Source: Clostridium sp. UBA699
GTDB lineage: Bacteria > Bacillota > Clostridia > Clostridiales > Clostridiaceae
Direction: 5' to 3'
Assembly: GCA_002298915.1 (NCBI GenBank)
Contig: DBML01000004.1
Location: forward strand, 45,743 to 109,742
DNA: 64,000 bases
Below the pieces are notes generated by a model. That model did not search any database. It worked only from the letters and a program-made list of their open reading frames with translations, and had not been told where the DNA came from. Below, one piece after another: positions 52,913 to 61,660 of this stretch; positions within the stretch are counted from its first letter, which is position 1, and each line of letters opens with the position of its first letter. The position numbers and the translations under genes are program-made.

Positions 52913-54399
52913 ATGATGAAGGGTGTGATTATTGACGTGGACATGTACCAAAAAATCAGGGAAATGAGTACCCTGCAAGGTATGTCTCAAAGGGCTATAG
53001 CAAAAGTTCTCGGCATATCCAGAAATACTGTCAAAAAATATTGTGATGGCGATTGCGTTCCCTGGGAGCGAAAAGAATATAATCGTAAATCGGAGGTCTT
53101 GACCGAAGATGTATTAAAATTTGTTCTTGAGTGTCTCGAGGAAGACGATTGCGAAAACCTAAGCAAACAAAAACATACTGCCGAAGAATATATCAGCGCC
53201 TGGTTGATGAGAAGCAATTTGCCGGTGGAGAATCCACAATCAGGCTTGCTGTAAGCCAAATCAAAGAAAGGATTCCTAAGTCGTTCATCCCCCTGGAATT
53301 TGATCCGGGTGAAGCCCTGCAGATTGATTGGGGAGAAGCAACAACATATATTGATGGAGTTAAAACCAAGCTCAATCTTTTCTGCGCAAGGTTATGCTAC
53401 AGCTGTGCGATTTTTGTAATGGCATTCAAACATCAAAATGAAGAATCTTTCCTCGAAGGTCAACAGAAAGCCTTCGAATTCTTTGGAGGCATCCCTCACA
53501 AAGTTATATTTGACAATGCGAAGGTTGCTGTAAAAGAAGGTTTCGGGCAATATGCGAAAGTACAAAATAGATATAAGGTCTTCAGCGCTCACTACGCGTT
53601 TCAGCCGATATTTTGTAACGTTGCTAGTGGAAATGAAAAAGGCCTGGTTGAAAATCTTGTAGGATTCTCAAGAAGGAATTTCCTGGTTCCAGTTCCTAGG
53701 GTAAATGAATTAAGTGAACTGAACAAACTCCTTTATTCAAAATGCTTGAAATATCAACAGCATTTGATTCAAGGTCGTGAGGAAAATGTCGGACTCAGGC
53801 TACGCCAAGAAGCATCCTACTTTTATTCACTTCCTAAATACAAATTCGATACAAGCAAGACTTCCACCGCGAAAGCGAGTGAATTTTCAACTGTCAGGTT
53901 CGATAAAAACAACTACTCCGTTCCCGCTTCTCTCATAGGAAGAGAACTGACTATCAAAGCCTACGGCAATAACATTGACATCCTTAACAAAGCAGAGCTA
54001 GTTGTCTCCTATGACCGCATCTACGGACGTGGAGGAGAAACTAAATATATGCTGGAGCACTACATGCCTCTTTTAGAACGCAAACCACGTTCGGTATTCA
54101 ATGCTAAGCCGGTGAGGCAGTCTATTCAGAAGGACTTGTTGAAATGGGGCATGACCTTTCCAAACGCTAATCGGGATACTGTCAAACTCCTACGATTATG
54201 CCTTGATTATGGTACAGATAGGATAATCAGCATCAAAAATCAGATTCCACATACTGTTAATCCAACCATAGATCTAGTAAGAAGCTATCTTGACGGTCCT
54301 GTTGAGAATAGCACCTTGCCAAGGGATATGGATATACAAGTTGATGCAGTGGATCTCTCGTCCTACGATGAAAAATTTGGAATGGTGGTGAGTAGTTGA
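52913..54399 (+). pseudogene. istA: IstA of the nested element, frameshifted
   Basis: The N-terminal part to 53254 has the helix-turn-helix (QRAIAKVLGISRNTVKKYCDG). Around 53180 the frame must change: the correct continuation RRIYQRLVDEKQFAGG is in another frame that is open to 54399 and holds the DDE core (EFDPGEALQIDWGEA, VIFDNAKVAV, GNEKGLVENLVGF). IS21 members usually do not need a shift at this place, so I take it as damage. Confidence 0.8.
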
Positions 54400-55143
54400 T
54401 GAGTGAAATTAATATTAGAGCTCAATCTATTTTGCTTTACTGCAAACAACTCAAACTCCCCACTTTCTGCGATTATGAAAACGTGATTCGTCAGATGGAT
54501 TCAGGAATGAGCTATGAAGATTTTCTGCACGAAATGCTCAAAGCAGAAAGCGAACAACGTTTAGAAAATAATCGTATAAAGAAGAATCAAGGCTGCAAAA
54601 TATCCATACATAAAGACGCTTGAAGAATTCGATATCAAAAGGCTAAAGCATGTAAAAGAGCCGTTTGTTTTCGAGCTGGCAAGCTGCGACTATATAGACA
54701 AGCATCAAAATATTGTTATGGTTGGAAATCCTGGAACTGGGAAAACACATTTGGCAATTAGTCTTGGTCTCAAAGCCTGTAGCTGTGGATATTCAGTAAG
54801 ATTTTATTCTGCCGCATCGCTTGCAACGGAGTTGGTTGAGGCAAGCGACTATCGAAGGTTGTCTAAGCTTGAGAAACAACTGTCAAAAGTGGATTTGCTC
54901 ATTCTTGATCAACTGTCTTATCTTAGCTTCAATCGTCATCAGTCGGATCTACTGTTCAAAATAATCTCGGATTGTTCTGAAAAAGGAAGTGTCATAATGA
55001 CCACAAATCTTGAATTTTCGAGATGGACAGAGCTTTTTGACAATCCGACGATGGTAGCAGCTTTGGTTGACAGGATAACTTTTCGTTCCCATGTTTTGAA
55101 CATGAATGGAGATTCCTATCGAAAAGACAGCCTCAAGCCATAA
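54396..55143 (+). pseudogene. istB: IstB of the nested element, frameshifted
   Basis: It begins with ATGA overlapping the istA stop. The first 60 codons are in one frame; near 54590 a base change moves the remainder (AAKYPYIKTLEEFDIKR, GNPGTGKTHLAIS, LLILDQLSYLSFN) to another frame, open to 55143. Walker A is intact, but in Walker B the expected DE is DQ. Confidence 0.8.
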
Positions 55144-55557
55144 ACGGAAAGCCAAGGGAATGAAGGTAACTCCGGATTTCCCTATCTTTATACGAAAAGT
55201 GGCTCAGAAATTCATTAGCACAAATAAGCAAATGGTATACTTTTTCATTAGCACAGGTGGCTCAAAAATTCACTAGCACCTGGCTCAAAAATTCATTGAC
55301 ATTCACAAATGGACTACCATGTTTGAAAACCAGACCATGGTGACTGCATTAATTGACAGGCTTACCTTCCGATCTCATGTGTTAAATATGAATTCGGATA
55401 ATCCTTACCGAGCAGAACATGCCGCTGTGGTAACAGAAGTCGGAAAGGGATAATGCAATAAATATGGGGAATGCTTCAGGGTATTCCCCTTTCTCAGAAA
55501 CAAAGTGGTAAACTTTTTCAATATCAGTTGGTAAACTTTTTGGTTGACATTCACACC

Positions 55558-55632
55558 CACGTCCTGGAAGGATTAAAGGTTAAAGCTGTTTCAAAACTTA
55601 ATAATTTATATAAAAGAGATGGTGAGGATTGA
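55558..55632 (+). pseudogene. Tyrosine integrase C-terminal remnant
   Basis: Directly after the IS21 right tip 24 codons read HVLEGLKVKAVSKLNNLYKR-DGED then stop. This resembles the very end of phage or ICE tyrosine integrases, where the catalytic Tyr is followed by HVL, a few residues and KLNNLF. It points at the tRNA-Arg 106 bases away, the normal place for an integrase that uses that tRNA. The rest was lost with the left end of IS21 copy 2. Confidence 0.6.
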
Positions 55633-55700
55633 TAGTCTCATAGAATCATCAATATAACTCAAGAGGACAAAAATGGGGGGCAAAATTCTGCATCATTAAA

Positions 55701-55734
55701 TAAAAAGCCTCGCAAACCGTTGATTTGCAAGGCT
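55701..55734 (-). terminator. Rho-independent terminator after tRNA-Arg
   Basis: AGCCTTGCAAA and TTTGCGAGGCT pair with one mismatch, followed by TTTTTA on the minus strand. Confidence 0.75.
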
Positions 55735-55737
55735 TTC

Positions 55738-55814
55738 TGGTGCGACGGAGAGGATTCGAACCCCCGACCAACTGGTTCGTAGCCAGCTACTCTATCCAAC
55801 TGAGCTACCATCGC
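55738..55814 (-). tRNA. tRNA-Arg (anticodon ACG)
   Basis: Acceptor stem GCGATGG/CCGTCGC, D-arm GCTCAGTTGGATAGAGT, anticodon loop CTACGAA, T-loop GGTTCGAATC and encoded CCA all fit. It reads CGU. It is the intact side of the suspected island insertion. Confidence 0.95.
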
Positions 55815-55904
55815 ATGTATTAAGTTAACGTATCAATATTAACACAATTCATTCCAAAAAGCAAATGTTTGTGGGGCTGACCCTGCTATACTGAGCCTAT
55901 AGCG

Positions 55905-56753
55905 CTATTTGTAGGCATCTATGCCTAAGAGCTTGTCCAGCGTTACTATCGTGTACCCCTTGGCCTTCAGCCCGTCTATCATGCCTGGCAGTGCCTCCGC
56001 TGTGGCTTTCTTGTCCCCGTTGGAATGCATAAGTATTATGTCACCGTTTCTCACGTTGTCCAGCACGTTCCCTGTTATGCTGGTGCTGTCCTTCTGTGAC
56101 CAGTCCAGTGTGTCGCTGGACCAGATTACTGCCTTGCAGCCGCTGCTGTTCAGCAGTTCCAGCTCCTCCTTGGATACCGATCCGTAAGGCGGCCTCACTA
56201 GAGCCGGCCTTTTCCCAGTGATGCTGTAAATGGCGTCCTCAGTATCTGTTATCTCCTTCATCATCTTGTCAGGTGCCAGATTATGAAAGTCTGGATGGCA
56301 CATTGAATGGTTGAGCACAAGGTTACCCTCGTTGTAGACCCTCTTCTCAACGTCAGGATGCTTCTTCACGCTGTTCCCGATGTAGAAGAAGGAGGCGTTG
56401 ACTTCTTTTGCTTTGAGTATGTCCAGGATCTCCGGTGTCACCATACCGTCGGGCCCGTCGTCGAAGGTCAGTGCTACCTGCTTGCGTTCTGCTGGGCCGT
56501 TTATATACAGCTTACCTTCGTTTTTGCCTGCCAGGTCTACAATCTCGTCCCTCCATTTTTTCATGCTGGCCTGCTGCTTTTTGGTCAGGTTCTTCCACTC
56601 GCCCAGTATTTCCATAGGAACAATGCTGACCTTATCGCTTTTTGAGCCTGCGTCAACCGGCTGCTTCTGCTCAGCCGTATGCGCAACCTTTGCAGCACAC
56701 CCGCAGAATACAACTGCTGACGCTGCTATCATGACTATCAGTGTTATCCTCAA
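55905..56753 (-). CDS. Polysaccharide deacetylase lipoprotein
   Basis: The 282-residue protein starts with a signal peptide with lipobox-like VVFCGC, so it is likely lipid-anchored outside. A NodB domain begins near residue 90: TFDDGPDG (catalytic Asp and metal Asp), NHSMCHPDFHN (metal histidines), RPPYGS, and IILMHSNG near the end. It removes acetyl groups from a wall polymer such as peptidoglycan or poly-N-acetylglucosamine. No partner gene is adjacent. Confidence 0.88.
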   Translation of the reverse strand: MRITLIVMIAASAVVFCGCAAKVAHTAEQKQPVDAGSKSDKVSIVPMEILGEWKNLTKKQQASMKKWRDEIVDLAGKNEGKLYINGPAERKQVALTFDDGPDGMVTPEILDILKAKEVNASFFYIGNSVKKHPDVEKRVYNEGNLVLNHSMCHPDFHNLAPDKMMKEITDTEDAIYSITGKRPALVRPPYGSVSKEELELLNSSGCKAVIWSSDTLDWSQKDSTSITGNVLDNVRNGDIILMHSNGDKKATAEALPGMIDGLKAKGYTIVTLDKLLGIDAYK

Positions 56754-56840
56754 TTTCTTTATGCTTTCCCTCGATCAAACAAAATCATTAGCATTTGTGT
56801 TTCCGGGCATAAAAAAATCACCCAACAGAGTTAGGTGATT

Positions 56841-56932
56841 TGGCGGAGAAAGAGGGATTTGAACCCTCGCGCCGGTTAACCCGACCTACGCCCTTAGCAG
56901 GGGCGCCTCTTCGGCCTCTTGAGTATTTCTCC
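56841..56932 (-). tRNA. tRNA-Ser (anticodon GCT)
   Basis: Acceptor stem GGAGAAA/TTTCTCC, a long variable arm, anticodon loop CTGCTAA and encoded CCA. It reads AGC/AGU codons. Confidence 0.95.
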
Positions 56933-56957
56933 ATGCCGAATTGTTTGAAAAAAAATA

Positions 56958-57048
56958 TGGCGGAAAGATAGGGATTTGAACCCTAGGTACGGTCACCCGT
57001 ACGCCGGTTTTCAAGACCGGTGCCTTAAACCAACTCGACCATCTTTCC
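56958..57048 (-). tRNA. tRNA-Ser (anticodon TGA)
   Basis: Acceptor stem GGAAAGA/TCTTTCC, long variable arm, anticodon loop CTTGAAA and encoded CCA. It lies 25 bases upstream of tRNA-Ser(GCT), probably in one transcript. Confidence 0.95.
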
Positions 57049-57142
57049 GTAACAAAAACTATTATATCAGCCATGACGGGCTGTGTCAACACGTTTTCGC
57101 ATTTTTCCTGTCAAATTCTTCATCTGGAGCAGGGAACCTTAA

Positions 57143-57166
57143 GGCCGGGAGCTATGCTTCCCGGCC
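57143..57166 (-). terminator. Hairpin after the DUF1667 gene
   Basis: GGCCGGGA-AGCATAGC-TCCCGGCC followed by TTAAGG; strong stem, poor T-run. Confidence 0.55.
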
Positions 57167-57176
57167 CTCAAACGCC

Positions 57177-57395
57177 CTATTTCATCAGGTTCTTGGTGCA
57201 GACCATGTCCACCCCGGTGTTAAGTATGTTCTTGCAAACCACGTCGCCTATCCTCGCCGGAGGTCCCACGTACAGCCTGCTCAGCGCCTTGGAGCATTCA
57301 AGCCACAGGCTCTTGTCTATGGGCGCCGTGCTCTTCACAGGCAGCACCCTGGCGTTGCCTCCCTTGACCCTTACTATGGTTGTGTATATGTCCAT
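57177..57395 (-). CDS. DUF1667 protein, short form lacking the CxxC head
   Basis: From ATG 57393-57395 (AAGGAA before it) the protein has about 72 residues: TIVRVKGGNARVLPVKSTAP, WLECSKALSRLYVGPPARIGDVVCKNILNTGVDMVCT. This is the C-terminal part of DUF1667; usual members have an N-terminal CxxCPxGC segment that is absent. An upstream ATG at 57428 would add 11 residues but no cysteine head. DUF1667 genes usually end a set with two flavoproteins (GlpA- and GlpB-like); here only the first is present. Confidence 0.7.
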   Translation of the reverse strand: MDIYTTIVRVKGGNARVLPVKSTAPIDKSLWLECSKALSRLYVGPPARIGDVVCKNILNTGVDMVCTKNLMK

Positions 57396-57428
57396 CTTTG
57401 CTTCCTTATCCAATCTCAAGACCTCCAT

Positions 57429-58823
57429 CTACATCTCGTCGAATTCCTTGATCCTGCTAACAACGATCCTTGAATTCTTCGAGTCCTTGACTATGTCCAG
57501 CATTCCCTTGCCGGTCTCCCTGGAGAGTATCCTCGCTATGTTAAGCATGCAGCCTGAGCCGCCGCAGTTGCCCGCCATGGCCCCTGTCCTTCTCCTTATT
57601 CCCTCGAGGGTCCTCGCCCCCAGCGGCCTCCTTATGGCGTCCACTATCTCTCCCTCGGAGACGTGCCCGCAGCTGCAGACGATCCTGCCGTAGTCCTTGT
57701 TCACCTTAATGACCTCGTTGATCTCCTCCATGTTCATGTCCTTGAACCTAATGAAATCCCTGCGCTTGTCGAAGAAGTTCTTCTTCAGCACGCAGTTCTT
57801 GTTGTTGTCCCTTATCGTCTCCACAACTATCTTTGCAATGGCCGGTGTCATGGCCACGAGCCCGTAGTGCTTGCCTACCACCTTGATGTAGCCCTGGTGG
57901 ATCAGGCTGTCGTCTATTATCATGGAGTCCCTGTAAAGGTCTGCCTTCCTGTAGGACTTTATATCGTCCTCGTTCGCGCCGCCCAGCCTTCTGGATATCT
58001 CCTTCAGGCTTTCGCTGTAGTCAGGGTTGCTGTCCGCATCCACGGTCACTATGGCGCTGTCCTGTATGTTGGGCACCACCGAGAAGTTCTTTCCTGTCCT
58101 GCTCACCGTCGTGACTATGTTGCTAACCTTGGACTTCACGCCTCCGGTCATTATGAAGTAGTCCATGATGCCCCTCTCCTTGTGGAGCCTCTCGGATATG
58201 TCTACGCTGTAGTCCTCGTTCGGGGTCGTGTTAACGACAATGTGGCAGGTGAACCTGTTCTTGTTCGTTATGACCCTGTAGCCCTTGTTTATCTTCTTTA
58301 TGTCCAGCACTTCCTCGTCCAGCTTGAAGTTCACGCCGTTGTCGAAGGCCACCTCTCCGTAGGATATTGCGAGGTCGTACGGGAGCGTGACAGCGAAGTT
58401 CCTGCTGTACATCGCCTTCCTGGAGTTTATCTCCATGCCCGGCTCCACCTTCCTTATCTCCTCGCCGTCCAGGAGCTGTATGTTCGTGTAGCCCGCTGCC
58501 AGGGCCTTGCTGTAAAGGTCCTCGACAGCCTTCTCTGTCTCCTCGTCCTCTGCAGCCAGCATGTAGCCGCACTTCTTGTAAGGGACGTTGAACTTAGAGG
58601 TTATCTCCGGCATGAGATCGCTGCCCATGCGCTCCAGCTTGGACATTAGAGTGTCGCTGGTCTCCGAGCCGTCGTATACGACGGCGGAGTTTGCAAGGGC
58701 CACGTCGTCTGCTATGTCGTGGTCCTTTTCTATCAATGCTATGTTCAGACTGTATTTCGAAAGCTCGTAGGCCGCAGCGCATCCCACGATGCCTCCGCCC
58801 AGTATTAGAACATCATAATCCAT
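57429..58823 (-). CDS. GlpA-like FAD oxidoreductase with C-terminal [2Fe-2S] BFD domain
   Basis: The 464-residue protein has the FAD-binding start DVLILGGGIVGCAAAYELS with ALIEKD, a D-amino-acid-oxidase-type fold (KVVGKHYGLVAMTPAIAKIV near the FAD end) and a C-terminal BFD-like iron-sulfur part (VCSCGHVSEGEIVDAIRR, GNCGGSGCML). It belongs to the anaerobic glycerol-3-phosphate dehydrogenase/2-hydroxyglutarate oxidase group; the substrate is unknown. The small DUF1667 gene follows directly. GGAGGTAAT before the ATG. Confidence 0.85.
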   Translation of the reverse strand: MDYDVLILGGGIVGCAAAYELSKYSLNIALIEKDHDIADDVALANSAVVYDGSETSDTLMSKLERMGSDLMPEITSKFNVPYKKCGYMLAAEDEETEKAVEDLYSKALAAGYTNIQLLDGEEIRKVEPGMEINSRKAMYSRNFAVTLPYDLAISYGEVAFDNGVNFKLDEEVLDIKKINKGYRVITNKNRFTCHIVVNTTPNEDYSVDISERLHKERGIMDYFIMTGGVKSKVSNIVTTVSRTGKNFSVVPNIQDSAIVTVDADSNPDYSESLKEISRRLGGANEDDIKSYRKADLYRDSMIIDDSLIHQGYIKVVGKHYGLVAMTPAIAKIVVETIRDNNKNCVLKKNFFDKRRDFIRFKDMNMEEINEVIKVNKDYGRIVCSCGHVSEGEIVDAIRRPLGARTLEGIRRRTGAMAGNCGGSGCMLNIARILSRETGKGMLDIVKDSKNSRIVVSRIKEFDEM

Positions 58824-58903
58824 TTAGAGATTACCTCCGAATAATAAATGAAATCGTTTTTCCTACCCTCTATATTATAGTATCTTTTGCCCTCCATTTA
58901 CAA

Positions 58904-58939
58904 CAAGAAAAAAGATGCAGCTCCAGAAGGAACTGCATC
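58904..58939 (-). terminator. Rho-independent terminator
   Basis: GATGCAG-TTCCTTCTGGAG-CTGCATC followed by six T on the minus strand, just after the UPF0182 gene. Confidence 0.85.
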
Positions 58940-58947
58940 ATGAACAT

Positions 58948-61656
58948 CTACTGTGAAAGCTGGTTAAGGAGCTCGCCCAGCTGCTGGATGTAGGAGCCGT
59001 AGCCGCTCCAGTCTCCGTTCTTCTGCGCCTCCAAAGCCTTGTTGTACAGGCTCTGCGCCTCCTGCAGCCTGGCCTTCTGCTCGTCGGTCGTCGCAGGTGT
59101 GCCTGTGCCTCCGGAAGTGCCTGTTCCGCCCTTGTACTTGAAGAGCTGCTCCAGGGCGCTGTCTATGCTGTCCGCAAGGATTATCCTGTCGGCGTAGGAG
59201 ACTATGATCTTCTTGACCTCAGGTATGCTGTTCTCGCCGCTTGCCCTCAGGTAGAGAGGCTCGATGTAGAGCAGCGAGCTCCTGACAGGAAGTATGATCG
59301 TGTCTCCGAAGATGACCTGAGAACCCTCCTTGTTCCAAAGAGCCAGCTCCGCGGATATGTTCGTATCCTGGTTTATGTTCTGCTTGAACAGGTAAGGGCT
59401 GTAGACCGTCTTCTGGGCAGGGAATGTGTATACCAGCATCTTTCCGTAGCTGCCGCTGTCCATCCTTGCCAGGAACATTGCTGACATGTTCTCCTTGCTC
59501 CTCATGTTGAAGTACTGCAGGAGCACCATCTCCTCGCTGCCTGCTCCCGGAAGCTTCATCATCATGTAAGGGGCCTCGCTTGCAGTCATCTCACCGTTGA
59601 CCTCTGTCTGGTTCTTGGCCACCTCCCACACGTCCTCGCCGTTGTAGAACATGCCCGGGTCGGTAACATGGTATTTGCCTAGAGCGGCGCACTGCATTGT
59701 GAATATGTCGTCAGGGTACCTGAAATGTGACCTCAGGTCCTCGCTGAGCGTGTTCACGTCCTTGAACAGCCCCGGGAATATCCTGGCGTAGCTGGCCGCT
59801 ATAGGATCGGAGCTGTCAACTATATAGAAGTTTGTGCTTCCGCTGACCGAATCCAAAACTATCTTCACAGAGTTCCTTACGTAGTTGACGTTGCCCTGAG
59901 GCTGAGAGTAAGGGTACTTGTCGGATGTAGTATACGCGTCGATGATCCAGTATATCCTTCCGTTGCTGAGGACAGGGTACGGATCATTGTCTAGGGTGAG
60001 GAACGGAGCTATCTTGTTCACCCTCTCCGTTATGTTCCTGTTTATGAGTATCCTGCTCTGGCTGGTGAGGTCCTGGGAGAGCAGGAAGTTCATGTTCCTG
60101 TAGCTTATGGCGAAGAGCAGCTTGTTCATCAGCGTCATGCTGATGCCTGAATCCTCGTTGTAGGTCGTGGTCTGCGTGTCGCTGCCAGAAGGGTAGTCGA
60201 ACTCCTTTATCTTCGTGCCGACTATGGCGTAGTCCTTAGTGAGCTCGCCGAAGTATATCCTTGGGTTTGTTATCTCGAGCCCCGAGGTGTTGGTCGGCGG
60301 TATGTCCTTTATTACGAAGTCAGGCTGCCCGGAGGCCGTTATGGAGTTTACCTTGTTCATGGCGAGGCCGTAGCCGTGGGTGTATATCAGGTGCTTGTTC
60401 TGCCAGGTGTCTGGCTGTATTGATTCCGTGTCTATCTCCCTAGGAGCTATGAAAACCTGGTTCAGCTTGCCGTCTATCTTGTACCTGTCGAGGTCGATGT
60501 CGTTGAACTTGTAGTAGTACCTTATTATCTGCACCTGGTTGTAGAACTCAAGGGCAGGCTCGTAGGAGTTCAGCCTTATGTTGTTTATGGTGTTCTCGTT
60601 GGCAGCTATGTCGTCCGTTGTCAGGTCGTTGGTGACAGGGAACGAGCTCAGCTCAACGTTCTCGATGTTGAAAGCCTTCCTGGTCGCCTCTATGTTGTAC
60701 TTGATGTAGGGCTGCTCCAGGGTCTTCTCGTTAGGCTTGACCACGAACCTCTGTATGCTGAAGCCCGAAACCGCCTCGGCTGCAACCAGGACAACTATGA
60801 CCAGCACCGATATTACTATCGGCCTGGACTTTGATCTGAGAAGGGACACGAAGATGACCACAGCCGCAGCAAGCGCCGCGACCACAATAACCTTGAAGAA
60901 CAGCAGAGACACATGGATGTCAGTGTAGCTTGCCCCGAAGGTCACGCCGGTGCTGCTGTACACGAGGTTCACAGCCTTCAGCGCGTAGCCGACGGACAGC
61001 GTTATCATGAACAGGAACGCCACCACGGCGAGCTGCCTGCCCGCGAACTTAATTACATCCTCCTGCACTGTCTTGAAGTCGGGAACCTTCTTCATCCTTC
61101 TCACCGTTCCGTCTATGGTGTTGCTGGCGGACACTATGAAGTAGGACAGGAAGGTTATGACGAGCAGCATTATCAGCAGCGAAAGCATCGTGCTGTAAAG
61201 CGACTCTATGAGCGGGAGCTTGAACACGAAGAAGGAAACGTCAAGTCCGAAGATAGGGTCCTTCTGGTTGAAGCTGACCGCGTTGCCGAACTGGAGTATG
61301 GTGTACCAGTAGCCCGACGCGAAGGAGTAGGAAAAGATCAGCGACACGATTAGGTTAACCGTGTAGAAAATCTTCTTCTGGCGCTTCTCCTTTACGGGAT
61401 CCACCTCCACTACCTTCCTCCACTTTACTATGTTCTTCCTCAGGCTCCTGTAGTAGAGCGTTATGGTAACGAAGCATATTATCAGTATCGGGACCATCAG
61501 CAAAGCTATGGCCTTGAGCTTGGTGAAGTATACAGACAGGTACCCCAGCTCCTTGAACCACTCTATGTTGATAACGAAGTTAACGATCCTGTTGAAGAAC
61601 AGGACAAACAATAGGAATAATACGACTGCCAGCGCAGTCAATGCTCTCTTTTTCAA
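58948..61656 (-). CDS. UPF0182 family large membrane protein
   Basis: The 902-residue protein has about seven membrane segments in the first 310 residues (for example ALTALAVVLFLLFVLFF, ALLMVPILIICFVTITLYY, LLSLLIMLLVITFLSYFIV) and then a long outer part with family pieces YIKYNIEATRKAFNI, PDTWQNKHLIYTHGYG, IPPTNTSGLEITNPRIYFGE and PVRSSLLYIEPLYLRA. This is COG1615. The C-terminal 80 residues have a Gly/Thr linker and a helical hairpin. Function unknown; widespread in Firmicutes and Actinobacteria. Four bases after the DUF362 gene. Confidence 0.93.
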   Translation of the reverse strand: MKKRALTALAVVLFLLFVLFFNRIVNFVINIEWFKELGYLSVYFTKLKAIALLMVPILIICFVTITLYYRSLRKNIVKWRKVVEVDPVKEKRQKKIFYTVNLIVSLIFSYSFASGYWYTILQFGNAVSFNQKDPIFGLDVSFFVFKLPLIESLYSTMLSLLIMLLVITFLSYFIVSASNTIDGTVRRMKKVPDFKTVQEDVIKFAGRQLAVVAFLFMITLSVGYALKAVNLVYSSTGVTFGASYTDIHVSLLFFKVIVVAALAAAVVIFVSLLRSKSRPIVISVLVIVVLVAAEAVSGFSIQRFVVKPNEKTLEQPYIKYNIEATRKAFNIENVELSSFPVTNDLTTDDIAANENTINNIRLNSYEPALEFYNQVQIIRYYYKFNDIDLDRYKIDGKLNQVFIAPREIDTESIQPDTWQNKHLIYTHGYGLAMNKVNSITASGQPDFVIKDIPPTNTSGLEITNPRIYFGELTKDYAIVGTKIKEFDYPSGSDTQTTTYNEDSGISMTLMNKLLFAISYRNMNFLLSQDLTSQSRILINRNITERVNKIAPFLTLDNDPYPVLSNGRIYWIIDAYTTSDKYPYSQPQGNVNYVRNSVKIVLDSVSGSTNFYIVDSSDPIAASYARIFPGLFKDVNTLSEDLRSHFRYPDDIFTMQCAALGKYHVTDPGMFYNGEDVWEVAKNQTEVNGEMTASEAPYMMMKLPGAGSEEMVLLQYFNMRSKENMSAMFLARMDSGSYGKMLVYTFPAQKTVYSPYLFKQNINQDTNISAELALWNKEGSQVIFGDTIILPVRSSLLYIEPLYLRASGENSIPEVKKIIVSYADRIILADSIDSALEQLFKYKGGTGTSGGTGTPATTDEQKARLQEAQSLYNKALEAQKNGDWSGYGSYIQQLGELLNQLSQ

Positions 61657-61660
61657 ATGA

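Larger units (their letters stand above)
52807..55307 (+). mobile_element. Second IS21-family element nested in istB of copy 2
   Basis: The element begins TGTGAATGCTAATATAAAAG and ends TTGACATTCACA, so the tips are inverted repeats (TGTGAATG). Internal GTGAGCCA-type repeats occur at both ends. AATGG stands on both sides (52802-52806 and 55308-55312), a clear 5-bp target duplication. Its proteins are related to copy 1 but clearly different in sequence, so it is another IS21-family member. Confidence 0.88.
52218..55452 (+). pseudogene. istB: IS21 helper IstB (copy 2), interrupted by the nested element
   Basis: The native ATG overlapping the istA stop is followed within five codons by TAG; a later part from 52309 is open (MKLELDSRLESNRRKK, GNPGTGKTHLS, LLIIDELSYLKYN) up to FSEW, where the nested element enters. 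The last quarter (TTMFENQTMVTALIDRLTF and on) is at 55313-55452. A base shift near 52310 also separates the first part from the rest. Confidence 0.8.
51107..55555 (+). mobile_element. IS21-family element, copy 2, left-truncated and split by a nested element
   Basis: Homology to copy 1 begins abruptly at about 51107, inside istA, so the left end and the first third of istA are gone. It runs to 52806, is interrupted by a second element, and continues from the repeated AATGG at 55308 to the right tip TTGACATTCACA at 55555. No target duplication can be expected because the left side is deleted. The deletion may have removed the body of the island integrase, whose tail follows. Confidence 0.85.

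Noticed and set aside
23163..55555. An intact prophage or conjugative element
   Set aside because: There are no capsid, terminase, portal, relaxase or type IV secretion genes.
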